64,000 nucleotides of DNA from Phoenix dactylifera. Lineage: Eukaryota; Streptophyta; Magnoliopsida; Arecales; Arecaceae. Each line of letters opens with the position of its first letter. Position 1 is the first letter of the stretch. The translations under genes were made by a program, and so were the position numbers. Shown here in pieces: positions 1 through 11,979 of this stretch. The DNA is taken from positions 15,944,129 to 16,008,128 of the forward strand of contig NC_052397.1 of assembly GCF_009389715.1 (NCBI RefSeq), read 5' to 3'. The notes under the pieces were generated by a model. It did no database searches, had not been told where the DNA came from, and saw nothing but the letters and a program-made list of their open reading frames with translations.

Positions 1-764
1 AAATCTGAATAAACCCTGATCTTGGCACGGCAGAAGAATCATTATCATTACCTTTATAACCAGAAGTAGCAACACCAAATCTACACTAGGAAGATTTACA
101 ACAACAAAGCGCGTTTTTTTTTTTTTTTTTTTACAACCCACGAACCAAACCACAACGACTCTTTGCTCGCGCAGACCTCAGCCCACATCGTTCTTAAAGT
201 GTTGAACCAAAATTTCAAAAACCATACCATACGATTGTGCCTTCGAACAATAAGACGTTGCACTCACCCCAGCCAAGAGATCTCCTGGAAGACAAAAAAA
301 AAAAAGGAAACGAGACTGAGAAAGAGCACCCCGGGGGATGGGGGAAGGGGGAGACCATCCCTCCATACTCACCAATTCCACACGGTAACTCACACCAACA
401 TCATTCACATCACTCTTCCGACCACAAACCAGATCTCCAATGCAAATACAAGCCCAAAAATACATTACTATTTCATACAACGATCCAGAAAATAAAACTA
501 GTTGCTATACGACATTAGCATGCATATACATATCATACCATACTTGGTTCATAGAGTAAGAACTGCTCCACCAAAGCACATCCGCTTGCAGCTCGGTTAT
601 TACTACTAGCACCACTGCTAACAAGACAGGAACGCAGCAACCATAAATTAACCACATCACAATCTTTATAGTAACTACATAGACACACATATATATATAT
701 AGCAAGCTCCAAGGGAGGAGAAGGAAGAAGGAAGGGCATGCATGATGCATGGTAAACAGCAGGA
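1..764. other. Non-coding DNA downstream of the TPD1-like gene
   Basis: This stretch lies 3' of the minus-strand TPD1-like gene and probably includes its 3' UTR near 500-764. It contains a T homopolymer near 114-132 and a short TA run near 690-702. I see no conserved coding frame on either strand; the short frames present have no recognisable domain. Confidence 0.5.
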
Positions 765-1621
765 TCAAGTGCAGGAGACGGAGGAGACGTAGAGCGGGTA
801 GGGGTAGGTGTTGGCGTACTGGAAAGAGAGGGACTGGCCGGGGCCGAGCACGGCGCCGTCGTTGACCAGGCAGTTATCGTAGCCGATCCGGCGGAACACC
901 CGGGGATTGATAAGACGTGCCGAGCTGAACCACCCGCAGCTCACATGGATGTCCGCCACCGCGCACCCCGTCGAGCACACGTTCAGTACCTGCACCGTGT
1001 ACGTCGGTATCCCGTTCGGCAGCGGCGCCGTCGCCCCCTGGTACACCACCACGTCGTCCTTCGAGCACGACTCCACCCCCATCCTCTCCCCCACTATAAC
1101 ATCGTTTTTAACGCCGTCAGTCGCCGGTTCAACTTAGAAACACACATGCAATGAAGCCGATCAGGGCCGTTTGATCTTACCGATGCGGAAGAGCTTCCGA
1201 GTGCTGCCGGCGCTCCGATTCTTCTCGGGAACAAGGGCCATGGCTCCTCCCGCGTCGTTTCCATCCACTGCAGGTTAGCATGGTTAATTAGTAATTGCCC
1301 CTCGCTTTGATGGAATTTTCCGAACGACCACCATTCGAAGAGTCGACTACGAATTTAAGACCTTCAGATAGCTAGATTCTAGGGATAGTAGATAGATTCT
1401 GTTATAATTTGAATTTGGACCGTCTGATTGGTGATCCAGGTTATCTAAATTGGCATCTACGAGAAGGTTCGATGATCCAAACGGTCGGATGGAAAGGGTT
1501 TAAGGTTAAGGGACGGAATGAAAGTCGACGACTTACCGAAGTAGAGAATGGAGAAGAGCAAAACCAAGCTCATGATGGCTGAAAGCAAGCGGACTTCAGG
1601 GAACCGCGGAAACCAGCCCAT
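765..1621 (-). CDS. TPD1-like secreted signalling protein (TAPETUM DETERMINANT1 family), 3 exons
   Basis: Exons on the minus strand are 1537-1621, 1181-1267 and 765-1093, joining in frame to 166 residues. The last exon carries the diagnostic domain: the PNGIPTYTVQ block, CGWFSSARLINP, DNCLVNDG and SLSFQYANTYPYPL, with six cysteines starting at about residue 67. Residues 11-28 form a hydrophobic segment that can act as signal peptide or anchor. In this family (Arabidopsis TPD1, rice TDL1A/MIL2) the secreted protein binds the EMS1/MSP1 receptor kinase and specifies anther tapetum cells. Donors are GTAAG and acceptors TGCAG and TATAG. An upstream acceptor (TCTAAG, 1133-1135) is also in frame and would add 13 residues, but it leaves only a 48-nt intron. 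The 87-nt intron chosen has a CTGAC branch-site match 27 nt before its end. Which paralogue this is cannot be told by eye. Confidence 0.9.
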
Positions 1622-1776
1622 GAGGGGTAGATCTCGGCCGTCGGATCTTAGGAGACGACTGTACGGAGTACAAAGGGAGGGAAGGACTGAGGAGGGAAGT
1701 CCGAAGTAGAGACGAAAGGGAAATCCGCTTACCGTCTTTACCCGAAACGGTTGGTTGAGAAAGGGATCGCTCGTCG

Positions 1777-1783
1777 TTTTATA
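1777..1783 (-). promoter_or_regulatory. TATA box of the TPD1-like gene
   Basis: TATAAAA reads on the minus strand about 156 nt upstream of the TPD1-like start codon, a usual plant TATA-to-ATG distance. No TSS evidence is available. Confidence 0.5.
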
Positions 1784-4700
1784 CCGGTATTCCCCCGTGT
1801 CTCTGGTACCAAAATGGCCTCGCCTTCGTTCCAAAATTGCGGATCTACCACCGGGCTCAGAAGTTGGGAAATCCCCCGTCGTCGTCGTGCTTTCTCCACG
1901 CCAGGTGCGAGCATTTATGACTTACGACGGCCTCCCCGATATAATTCCGTTTCCGTTACATTTTCCCGTTTATGACGGAAGGATCAGAAGGCCGCGGATG
2001 GGCTTCAAAAGTCGCGTGCCGTTTGGGATGAAACGGAGATTTAATGTTAAATGGCGGTAGGGGGTGGGTGGGGTCATATCGGATGACGTGACCGAGGAGA
2101 AAAGGGAGGGAGGGGGTGGGGGTCCATCGGAAGAGAACATTCCCCAGGGGAGCATCGAATGAAGGGCGTCAGATGCTGGACTGAGATAAACATCCATCCG
2201 TCCATTTTTGATGCCGATCAAAATAAATACGGCCCTCGATCGGGGAGAAACGCTAGGGAGATCTTTGACCGACCGGTGACATCTCACCCCCGTGTGATCC
2301 CTGATGGGACGTCGCATCATAGATCGCTTCACGGGTCCACTGTGATCTGGATTTGACGGCAGCGATTTATATTGGAGCCCGGTCCCTCATGGCCAACAGC
2401 TGTGGCCAGTTACGTTCCAATAACGCCGTTTCCTCTAATAACGAAGGTCGAAACCAGGGTATGGCGTATAGATAGGTCTATCGTGGGAGAATGGCCGTTA
2501 ATTCTGTTATAACGGGCGTTATGTCCGAGCCAGAAACGAACGGCTCAGTGACTCAAAAAGGACGGGAAGCAAGGAGAATAAATGTCAAGGGGGCAGAGAG
2601 AGTTAGTTAATGAGATGCTATGCTATGATTTAGGAGGAGGAGGACAAGTTGAGAGGTGGGTGGTGCATTGGAAAAGGAAACGAGGAAAAGTAATTTAAGC
2701 CGCCAAAAAGTGCAGAGGGTTGGGGGGGGGAGAGAGAGAGAGAGAGAGAGGGATAATAAAAGCTGGTGTAGGCTTTTGGGGTACGAGCGGCGTTAATTAA
2801 GCGTTAGGTCCCAACGATGACAGCGTCGCATTTAACGAGCTCTGGGAAGTTGTCCCCATGAAACGGTATACGAGGAGGAGGGAGAGCCCTTGGGGGGGGC
2901 AGGGAATGCCACGCGTGGGCCGCGGCCCACCGCACGAGCCACCAGGGCAGAGGCTTGCACGTGAAGCGATCAGAAAGATCAGGGATCGGCCGCTCACGGG
3001 CCCACTCGCCAATGCGGCGGAGGATTTGGATTTGATATAAATAAATAATTTAATTAGATAGAAGAAGAGACTTTCTTATTGGGCTGAAAATGGGCCTAGG
3101 CCCGAACCAATCAAATGTTTTGAAGCTCACGTTTGAGCAAAGTGGGCCTTGAGAAAACTGGGCTTGAATTAAGCCTAATGTGATACTTTGAGCCGTGCAG
3201 GGCCCAAGTTGGACCCGTATTTATTTTGAACATTGAACCCAGCAAGAGCCTAGCCCAGTACAAATTGGGCCAATTGCCCTTGTTTCAACAAATCCCAGTG
3301 ACGTACTTTGTGGCTTGCAAATAACCAAAAATATCTCTTTAAAAATAAAGCAAAGTCCTGGGATTGTGAGAATACTGCAACAAGAACCTGGTGATTGCTT
3401 TTGATACATAAATTCCATAAATTTTCTTCTTTTTGTTTTTTTACTTGAGAGTTGCAAGTTTCAACAAAAGGTTTGTGAGATTTTTAAAGATTGTTACCTG
3501 CAAAGCCCAATAAGGTTCTTTGTATATTGATGGTGCATTGTAAGAACCCGTTAGCAAACTCAAAATATCATATGGGGGCAATTAACACCTTGCGCCTTAA
3601 AAACTATAACATTTGCTTCTTGTTACCTCCACTCTATTTCTAACAATCCCTTTTTTGGAGATTTCTCAAAGAAAAGCATACGCGAGAGTTTGTAAATGCC
3701 ATACTAGTAACATGTCCTAAAGTGCCAGTTAAATGAATATATAGAGCGCATTACTCAAGACAACTTAATAATACTAGTAAAATTGCATTTTTGACAATTT
3801 TTTATCCTTTTTTTTTTGTGTGCACTTGTTTATTTGTGTGGGGTAAAGGAAAGGAGAGGATCTCTAAAACTCTTAAGGCCGGTTTGGAAAATCCGTAGGA
3901 TTGGGTTGAATTCCTTATTGGATGCATGAAATGGGCCGTTTACTTGCATAACGCTCATATAAACACACACCCCTCTCAGCCCAAATCATATTGGATGAAG
4001 AAAAAGACCTTCTTGGATATTTTTTTTTTTTTTTTTAATTGCTGTAGTCCAACAGACCTCCAAATGGGATTTAGGCTATCAAGATGGGTCTTTGGAAAAA
4101 CATGAGCTGGAAAGGCCAAAGGTCCGATTTTTATAAAAAAATCCAGCCCGAACCTATTGAATTTTCCAAACATGCTCTCAAGAAAATGTAAATTATGTCC
4201 ACGAAGGATAATGTGAACCATTGCAATGGTTAGCCAAGAAGCACGATGGGATCATTATTTTCATTTACGTAGGAAAAATTATCATGGTAATGGTGTATGC
4301 TAGAATGGATGGGTCCTGAATTGGACAGCATTCTCTCCAATTTCTTCTAATTATTTTCCTTAAGATTTTAAGGAGAAAGGTATATGAGATTCATATGTTC
4401 CATGGTGTTGATGCATGGACTATGTGGTCCTTGTAAAAGCTATGAATCAACTTATGAGTAGTCCTCACACTCTGAGATGCAAAATCATTAATTAGGTGCA
4501 TTTAACATCCAAGTAGACTGCAATGTTCTTAACAATCTTTTGTCATTTTTGAAGACGGGCGGTTTCAAGCTCAAGCTTGAATTCACTCTAAACCCCATTC
4601 TGAGATTTGCTTGATCGTCTTTTTCTTTCTTCAAAGCAAAACCTTCCAAAGTTTTGCTTGGGCGAAGGTACTCTGCAAATGCAGCATTCAAAAACGTTCA

Positions 4701-6233
4701 ATTGGAGCAAACGAAATCTTTTCTCGATGATAAGAATTATGATGTAATTTGCCAGAACTTGTTTGCATTGAATGAATTTTTTTCTCTTTGTTCACCACCA
4801 TCTCACTACACTCCATCCTTTATTTATAGGAGAGTGCTTACCTAGTCAGTGTTCTTTTAGATTTTCTTCGTTGTATGTATGATGGCTAGTGCCAAAAGAA
4901 CAGCTGGTGATCAGAGTCCAACAGCTTAGATCACTGTAATTTTTTTAGCTTTTGGCATAATGTGAACTGGCTGCAGGTCAAGAGTTGCAGAGCTAAATAA
5001 CCAAAAAAAAGTAATGATGTATCTTAATTGAAAGAACTGCTTAGAGTTATTGCTGCAAAGGATCAATCCATTGTCTTACAGAGTCAAGGCACAGAGATGC
5101 CAATTGGATGGGGAGTGGTTGGCATGATTGGAAGCAAAGTGATGCAAATCTGTGCCCCACGCTTCTGAAGACCTTTATGATTCCTCTCTCTCTTTCTCTC
5201 TCTCTATATATTTATATACTTCATATATATTTATGTAGTATAGTCTGTGGACCCAGATTTACATGAGTCCAGAGTCCAGACTCCATAGTATAGTCTCTTT
5301 TATACCAGTCTTGGGTGGGGTAGAAGCTTTATCATCATGATTTCTCTTTAAATTCTCCAAACGAGATTAGGAGACAAGGATGAATTTGAATCCCACCAAA
5401 TTCATTTGATTTAATTGGAGATATATATTCATAGCAGCTTGGTTGGGTGGTGGAAGGGGGAAGACAGACGTAAGAAGTTGTTTCTAGTTCTTGGTGTCTT
5501 CTTATAATTTGAATAGATGAGGAAAGATAGGGAGTGCAAGAGGATATCTAAGAAAATAAGATGAGGACATGGAACTGAGTCATCTTCTATAGTGCAAGAT
5601 GGGGAGAGGCATGACGTGCGAGGAACGAGTCAACATGAAGTCTTTGGAAGGATGAGGAGGTGGACCCCAACAAGGCGAGAGACTGGGTCCATTAACGCAG
5701 ACAAGCCCAAGTTTGAAGTCTGGGTCGCGGTCTTTCATGGAAAAGCAGCGTCCATGAACACATGGGGAAGAATCCGGATGATCTTGACGGACGCCGCCCC
5801 ATGTTTTGGAACATGCCCGACAACTACTTTGACCAAAAGTTTAGAGAGACTTATCATATTTTGTAGGACCTTGCGAGATATGTTTAGTCCCACATCAACT
5901 ATATATTAATTAAATTTTAATTTTTATATTTTTGGCTAGATTTTTTTTGGATAAGATTTTTGATTATGACAAGTGGGGGGAATCCGATCTATGACTCACA
6001 TAGATTAGAAACAACTTCTACTCCCTTCAATTATACAGGACTTTTGTAGGCCCTCAGCAGCTTCCATCTCTCATGTATTGATACCAAAAATCAGGTTTGG
6101 GCCCCTTCATTGAGGAAATACTCGTCAACAAGAGGTTAGCTTATAATTCCGAAAGCTGTTCAGAGTCCAACAACTGATCTATCCCCATACTGAAGGTCAT
6201 GGTCGGACATTTCCCACCAACCACGAGTTTAGA
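1784..6233. other. Intergenic region, no gene recognised
   Basis: About 4.4 kb between two divergently oriented genes. It holds a G9-(GA)10 tract at 2722-2750, an AT-rich 5' half after 3040, a MITE-like motif (GGCCGGTTTGG, near 3876) and T homopolymers near 4020. A TTAGTCCCACATCA box near 5886 resembles the start of the TRIM LTRs elsewhere in this window. The frame at 5592-5909 has no recognisable domain and is not called. Confidence 0.4.
2722..2750. repeat. G9 tract followed by (GA)10 microsatellite
   Basis: Direct reading: a run of nine G followed by ten GA units. Such tracts are often found in plant promoter-proximal DNA; no function can be assigned here. Confidence 0.9.
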
Positions 6234-6239
6234 TATATA
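6234..6239 (+). promoter_or_regulatory. TATA box of the DUF4408/DUF761 gene
   Basis: TATATA stands 74 nt before the ATG at 6308. It lies only 3 nt upstream of an earlier in-frame ATG at 6242. Transcription would begin about 30 nt after the TATA box, so the 6242 ATG would not be in the mRNA; this decides the start. Confidence 0.5.
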
Positions 6240-6307
6240 GGATGTCCCTCCTCCCCTGCAATCATCTTATTCACTTCTCTTCGCAATACAAAGAGATTGA
6301 GAAGGAG

Positions 6308-6940
6308 ATGGGGACCAAAGCAAGGGAGCCAAACCCATGGAAGAGAGCCCTCCGAGTCCTCCTCCTGCTCTCCATCGTCCTGCTCTCTTATTACTCTTCT
6401 TGCCTCCACTCCATCAACCTCTCCTCCACCGCAACTCTTCTCAACAACCTCGACCACTTCATCAATAGGAAGGCCATTTTCCTCTTTTTCAATGCCATTC
6501 TATTATTCCTGGTCAAAGACTCCGGCTTGCTCAGTCCTTGCAGCGAGCCGGTTAACAAACTTGGCGATGAATTCCTTGTGAGGAAAGACCATCAGCAGCC
6601 GAAGGTTGAAGCTCACGTGGAGACTGAAGCAGATGTTTCCATGGCAACAGTGGAGAGTCGTAAGTCTTTAGATTTAGTCATGATAGAAGGAAGAGAAGAT
6701 GAAGAGGGAATCGCTGCTATGGAGATAGAAGCGCGTGCTGTGGAGAAGGCTATAGAGGATAGTGGCAGGTCTTTGGAGTTGGCTGTGATTGGAGGAGGAG
6801 ATGATGAAGGAAAGGAACTTGTGGGTGTGGATGAAATGAAGAACGTAGGAATTGATGAACTGAATAGAAAGATAGAGGAATTTATTGAGAGTGTGAAGAG
6901 AGAAAGGAGGATGGAGGCTCTGCAGCTAGTTAGGGTGTAA
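6308..6940 (+). CDS. Single-exon DUF4408/DUF761-type membrane protein
   Basis: 210 residues without introns. Residues 14-36 and about 55-72 are hydrophobic helices, as in the N-terminal DUF4408 module. The middle is acidic and low in complexity (many Glu, Asp, Gly). The C-terminus has the DUF761 signature, a helix of the form DELNRKIEEFIESVKRERR near residues 180-200. Plant proteins with this pairing are small, often stress- or wound-responsive, and biochemically uncharacterised. The start at 6308 is preferred over the in-frame ATG at 6242 because the TATA box at 6234-6239 would place the latter upstream of transcription; the sequence before 6308 is also unlike the family. Function is not known; the family call rests on pattern recognition only. 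Confidence 0.75.
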   Translation: MGTKAREPNPWKRALRVLLLLSIVLLSYYSSCLHSINLSSTATLLNNLDHFINRKAIFLFFNAILLFLVKDSGLLSPCSEPVNKLGDEFLVRKDHQQPKVEAHVETEADVSMATVESRKSLDLVMIEGREDEEGIAAMEIEARAVEKAIEDSGRSLELAVIGGGDDEGKELVGVDEMKNVGIDELNRKIEEFIESVKRERRMEALQLVRV

Positions 6941-8581
6941 TATAGATGGGTGAATGATTCCTTGTAAGGCTACTAATGTTTATGACTTGATGCGCTGGGA
7001 ATTTACCAACATCAAGAATCATGAGTTGGTACTTTTTAGATTATTGTGATTGCCAGCAGAAATATGAGTAGTTGAAGTGTGCTTGCACCGATCCGATCCA
7101 CTGCACCCGTTTGATATTGCATTTATATTCTTTGTTTCCAAAAATCCCGGGAGAAGATTGAATTAGCTTTGACAAGGACAGAAAAAACGAGACCTTCTGT
7201 TTTCTATATTGTTTCTGAAACCTCCTTTTGTTTAAAGCATTTGGCAGCAAAGAGAATTGGTTTCAGAAAACCAAATTTGAACCTTTTCTCAGAGAGTAAT
7301 CTGCAGCATTTGTTAAACAGAGTAGTTAACCAACAAGTTCTTCATATGTTGGCATCAAACATCCCAACCAAATGTTCATCAAAAACAAACAAAAAAAAAA
7401 TCCAAACCAAATAGCTTCCTTATACGTTTTGAACCAGAATCACTTGGTACCAACAAGTTGTGCCACAGGCCCTATTCCATAATTTGAAAGCCAATTAGAT
7501 ATTGCCAACTTTAAATCATTTAAGTTTTCATAGATTTTAAAAATAAAACTGATAATATATTGTATTATATAATGTAATTCTCCGTAAAGATTATTCCTTG
7601 CAAGGTGACCGTAGCTCGGCAACTAGGCGCGTCGCAAGTTCCCGTCAACTTCCAACACTTCCTTTCTCTGCTCTGTTCTATCCCGGAGGCAACACACTGT
7701 GCCAAGTATAAAAGACCTTATTGTAATCCAAAGCCCTTCTGATCTTGTGAAAACACTAAACATGGAAATTTGCAGTGCTCCAAGGGTGTAGCGTACCATG
7801 AGCTGAGTCAAAGTCATGCTTCCTCGCTATTATTTCCCCTGTATAAAGATGATGCTATGAGGCCTCCATTCTGGTTTTCAAATTTCTTGTGTCTATAAAC
7901 TTCTCTTGGCACATGGTAGTTGAATCTAGATAAACTTGGTAAGTTGCGTTGCATCAAATTCCCTTGGTTTAATATATGGTTGTCCCCTGGAATATGGTTG
8001 TGTTGCTTGCACCAACCAATAATTTGGACTATCCAAATGTATATCTTCCAAGGTAGTTGGCATTGATTAGGTTTCTTATTTTTGGTTGGTTCGCTTGTGA
8101 CTTATTTTAGTCTCGACCTTGTTAGACTTGACCCAAACTGATTTTTTGTAACCTTATTTTGTATTTGGATAAAAATGTTTGGAAAATTAGGCTAGATACA
8201 TATCATATTTTGTCCTACCAAACTAGACCTCTATAGACCCATATATTACTAATCGGGCCTCGAACGTGTCAAACATGATATAGCCTGGACCAACTTGGCT
8301 CGATCTCCCAAGATTTGATCTAACCTAGAAACCCGTATCTTTGAAATCCCTAGCCTCTCAATTCTCATTCACTTACCCATTGTCATGCTTAAGTTTGTAG
8401 ATTTAATAGTTTACAATTTTGGGCTGTAATAGGGATACAAAGTAAATTTAACTGATTTGTCGTTATATTCGGTTGATAATCATAATCCTAACATTCCATA
8501 GGTACACCATTATTTCCCAATGTTTTGTATGTATCACCTTTTTCTTTTTCTTTTTCAAAAAGAATGCAGTGGTTATTCCAC
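6941..8581. other. Intergenic region, no gene recognised
   Basis: Probable 3' UTR of the preceding gene, then AT-rich DNA. Short frames at 7041-7817 on both strands lack domains and look random. Nothing else supportable was seen. Confidence 0.4.
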
Positions 8582-9310
8582 AGGCCCCATCTGGAATTGC
8601 TTTTAGAGGACCCAAAAGTTTCTTGGAGGCTGAGAAACTTTTTCTTGGTGATATTCAGGTGTTTGATGACAGTTTTGAAATAGCCTTTTGGCTCTTCCAA
8701 TAGCTGAAAAGGTTTGCTAGGGAAAAGCTCCAAGGTTTCTGGCAAAAGTTTTAAAAGCTGTTCTTTTTATAAGATCCGAATTCAAGCCTCCATGATTGAT
8801 TTTTAAAAAAAAATAATTTAAAAATAGCTTACAGACCAACAATACAATAGTTTCTAATAACAATTTTTGATAGATTTCAGAGTGGCGGAAGAAGTCAAAA
8901 CAATATAGTTCATGAGCGAATTCATCTTTTTTTTCTTTTTGATTTTGCTATGTTATATTATAAAACTATTATTATATTTTTATAATAAATTTAAAATTTA
9001 TTATTTATTATATTATTTAGGTTAATATCAAAATAAATAATTTATAAATTACAAATATTTTATCATAAAAATTTTGATAGTACAAAATAATTAGATAATT
9101 GAAAGTACTATATAATATTTTTTTATTTTTTAATATTAAGCATATTTTCTTATTTTGGCCATCAAACAATGTTAAAGTTTCACAGTACATTTGAAATACT
9201 GTTATGAAATAGTAAACAATATTTTATTAAAAGTCCTACTAGCAAAAACCTATTGTCCAAAACTCTGTATACAAAAACTCTGTTATTAACAGTAATATTA
9301 GATGGGGCCT
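8582..9310. mobile_element. Candidate non-autonomous DNA transposon (hAT-like MITE)
   Basis: The ends are inverted: AGGCCCCATC at 8582-8591 and GATGGGGCCT at 9301-9310. The roughly 730-bp interior is very AT-rich after 8790 and has no coding frame. GGCCCCRTYTGG-type termini are common on plant hAT-like MITEs. I could not find a matching 8-bp target duplication, so the boundaries and class are uncertain. Confidence 0.4.
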
Positions 9311-11979
9311 TAGATTTGAACATGAAATCCCTTTACTTAGAGAGATAGGCACCAACTAGCTAAGCTAACCCTCATTTATTTGAAAGTACTACAAACTGCC
9401 AATTCTATCCAACTTGGCACATAGGAGAGCCTGGAGCACCAGCTCCAAGCACCGTCAGAAATTTTTTGGCTTGCCTTATCAAGACATAGAAACTCTGGAC
9501 CATATTTAGATAGATCTAAGGCTGACTAAGAGCTTGTAGAATAAATTTAGATTTATTGTTTTATTAATGTACTCCCGCACGCGCATGTTTCGCTCACATA
9601 AGGCTGCTGCAAGGACCAGCCCACAGGTGATGCACTTGGCTTTTTATTATGGGTTACAAGAGTTCTGTCATCAGCTAGTCTAGCCGAGGATATATTCATT
9701 CCTTTCTTCAATTCATTGTTGCTACTTATTTGTTTCTTCTCTAGTCCACTTCACCACCCTTTTGTGCACCATATTTGCCCGAGCTTTCACTGCTTCTTCC
9801 CCATCCCGGCCACCCACTGATGTCCCACATCTCTTCAGCCAGAGCTGTTGTCGGTAGTGCTTTCTAAAAAAAAAGAAAGTTAAAAAAAAACACATAGACA
9901 TATTGTATTATATTCTTATGATCACCATCCATTTTGCTTTGGAGTCCCCATGCCTCCATTCTTGCCTCCTTTCAGCCTAGAATACTTACTGACGTTAAGC
10001 TAACCACTAGAAGCTCACCCTTCGGGTGTTGCTTCTCGTGCAGGAGGCCAAGCATTCTGCCAGACATCCCAGCCTGGGAGCCCCATTCGCCTTTACTATA
10101 GTCTTTAGTTTTTCTTCATTCATGTGAGAGTCCATCACAACTTTTTTCTGTCCATGATCGACCCACCCCTATTTCTAATCTACTCGCTTTTGATGTACGA
10201 ATAAATTTAGGAGTGGCAATCGGATCGGGTCGGACAAGATACACGCCGAATCAAATGAATGATAGATAAAAAAGATTGAAACAAGTTGAACAAGTTAAAT
10301 GGTTAAGCATTACCATCCAATAATGGTAAGTCTTCTTTTTGTTTGGTTGAATAGGAAAACTCTATATGGTACTCATTGTTTTGTCATTAATGAACATGTT
10401 AGACGCCTATGAAATTAGATGCTTTGCAATAGTTTATACTTAGGGAGAAGCTTTGGCAATTGAACAACTCCAATCCACATGCCACCTCCCAGATTGAAGC
10501 ATAAAAATTGTATTAGCATTCTACAGTTTAAGTATACGGCTACGTATAGGGTTTTTCCAGTTTTCATGCAGCGTAATTCAGCTTAATTTTTAACTGTCAA
10601 TGACTAACTTGGATCGTGATACTTTGCGCATGCATCTCCGGTTACATTTTTGTTGATTGTGTTCAAGTAGTGCATGCAATTGCTACAATAGTCCCCAAAG
10701 CTTTTTCACTTGTCCTATTAGAATAACAACATATGGATGATATAATGTCATGGTACCTTATCACTGTATAATCTCCACCTTCATGGCTTGAATTAAAGGT
10801 TGATTTAAGTTTTTCATGCTTTGCCAAGCTTGACAGATTTCACGAACATGAACATGGTTAAGCTTCAAACAAAGATTTGGGCCAACCTTAGGTCACAACA
10901 GTTGGTTGTAGAACTTAATTACAACCATTTACAAGCTTGGCTAACATCACCGCAGATGTTCACAGTTTTCCTTGAAATAATTTCTAACATTCCTCCAGAA
11001 TACGGAAGAAGAGATTGTCACCAACTCCAATTGGGCTTCTTCAGTTGTTGGATAGTGAAGAAACTTAGGCTCATCCCTTATTAGTGTTGTGTAGAAAATG
11101 CTCAGCAAAAGGAAGTATTAACCTTTATGTTTAATTCATCTATAAGATGGAAATCCAAGTGACTGTTGAGATTAACAAATACCTAAGGAAGTCATGGAGT
11201 AAATTGGTGAATGATTTGAATTTGTAGCCTGTCTTCTCCAGAGGAAGTCTTGCAACTACTATGGAGTTTAACAACTTCTTTTGCTTTGTTTGTGTGGAAA
11301 CATTAAGGTTAACAATGTTGCATCTTTTAGTTTGCCAGAAGATGAAGTTCATTAAATTTCTTTTTGTTCTGAAAGATTCACCACATTTCAGAGTAGATCA
11401 GATCGGTACAAAACAATTGTGTTAATAAATAAGTGTAGTTGAGAATAAATGGCATCAGTTATCGAAATAGCCAAGAGTAAAAGTCAAATGTGGGTAGTAA
11501 TTATCAAAATGGGTGGTTATCATGTTTAGCATAAATAAATAGAATTTATACTCTGAAGGGAACCTTCAATAATCCAATCAATATATTATATCTTAGCTTA
11601 TCAGTAGCTTTAACTTCGAAGTAGTATTAATTTAACTTAGTTCTCTATTGTCATAGCCCAGGCTACATCTCTATTCCTATCAAAATTTATCTCTTTCAAA
11701 TGGTAATATGACAGTGGAGTAAGTTCTTAAAGGTCAAGGCATCTAGATCCACACTACTCTCATATCTCTTCTATCACCATCTTTCCAGCTACTTTAATGC
11801 CAGTGGCACATCCAGATATTTATCTATCCAACCATCTAACTTGTGCCAACAAATTTTCTACCATGTTTGTCCTTTTATATGGTGTGAGAGAAACTTAGCA
11901 CTAACAGCACTGGATATACAAATCTTTCATTTTAAATCTGTCAAACAAATAAGTATGTACTTGTTCTAACAAATAAAAA
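9311..11979. other. Intergenic region with a possible hAT end fragment
   Basis: At about 10208 the text TAGGAGTGGCAATCGGATC resembles the terminal repeat of plant hAT elements, but no partner end was found. The frame at 10821-11084 has no recognisable domain. The 11400-11980 part may include the decayed 3' LTR and RNase H end of the neighbouring Copia relic, but this is not readable with confidence. Confidence 0.35.

Noticed and set aside
5592-5909. 105-codon frame
   Set aside because: No domain, no splice context, and its end overlaps a TRIM-like box; likely chance.
6242-6307. Upstream in-frame ATG of the DUF4408/DUF761 gene
   Set aside because: It lies 3 nt behind the TATA box, hence before the likely transcription start.
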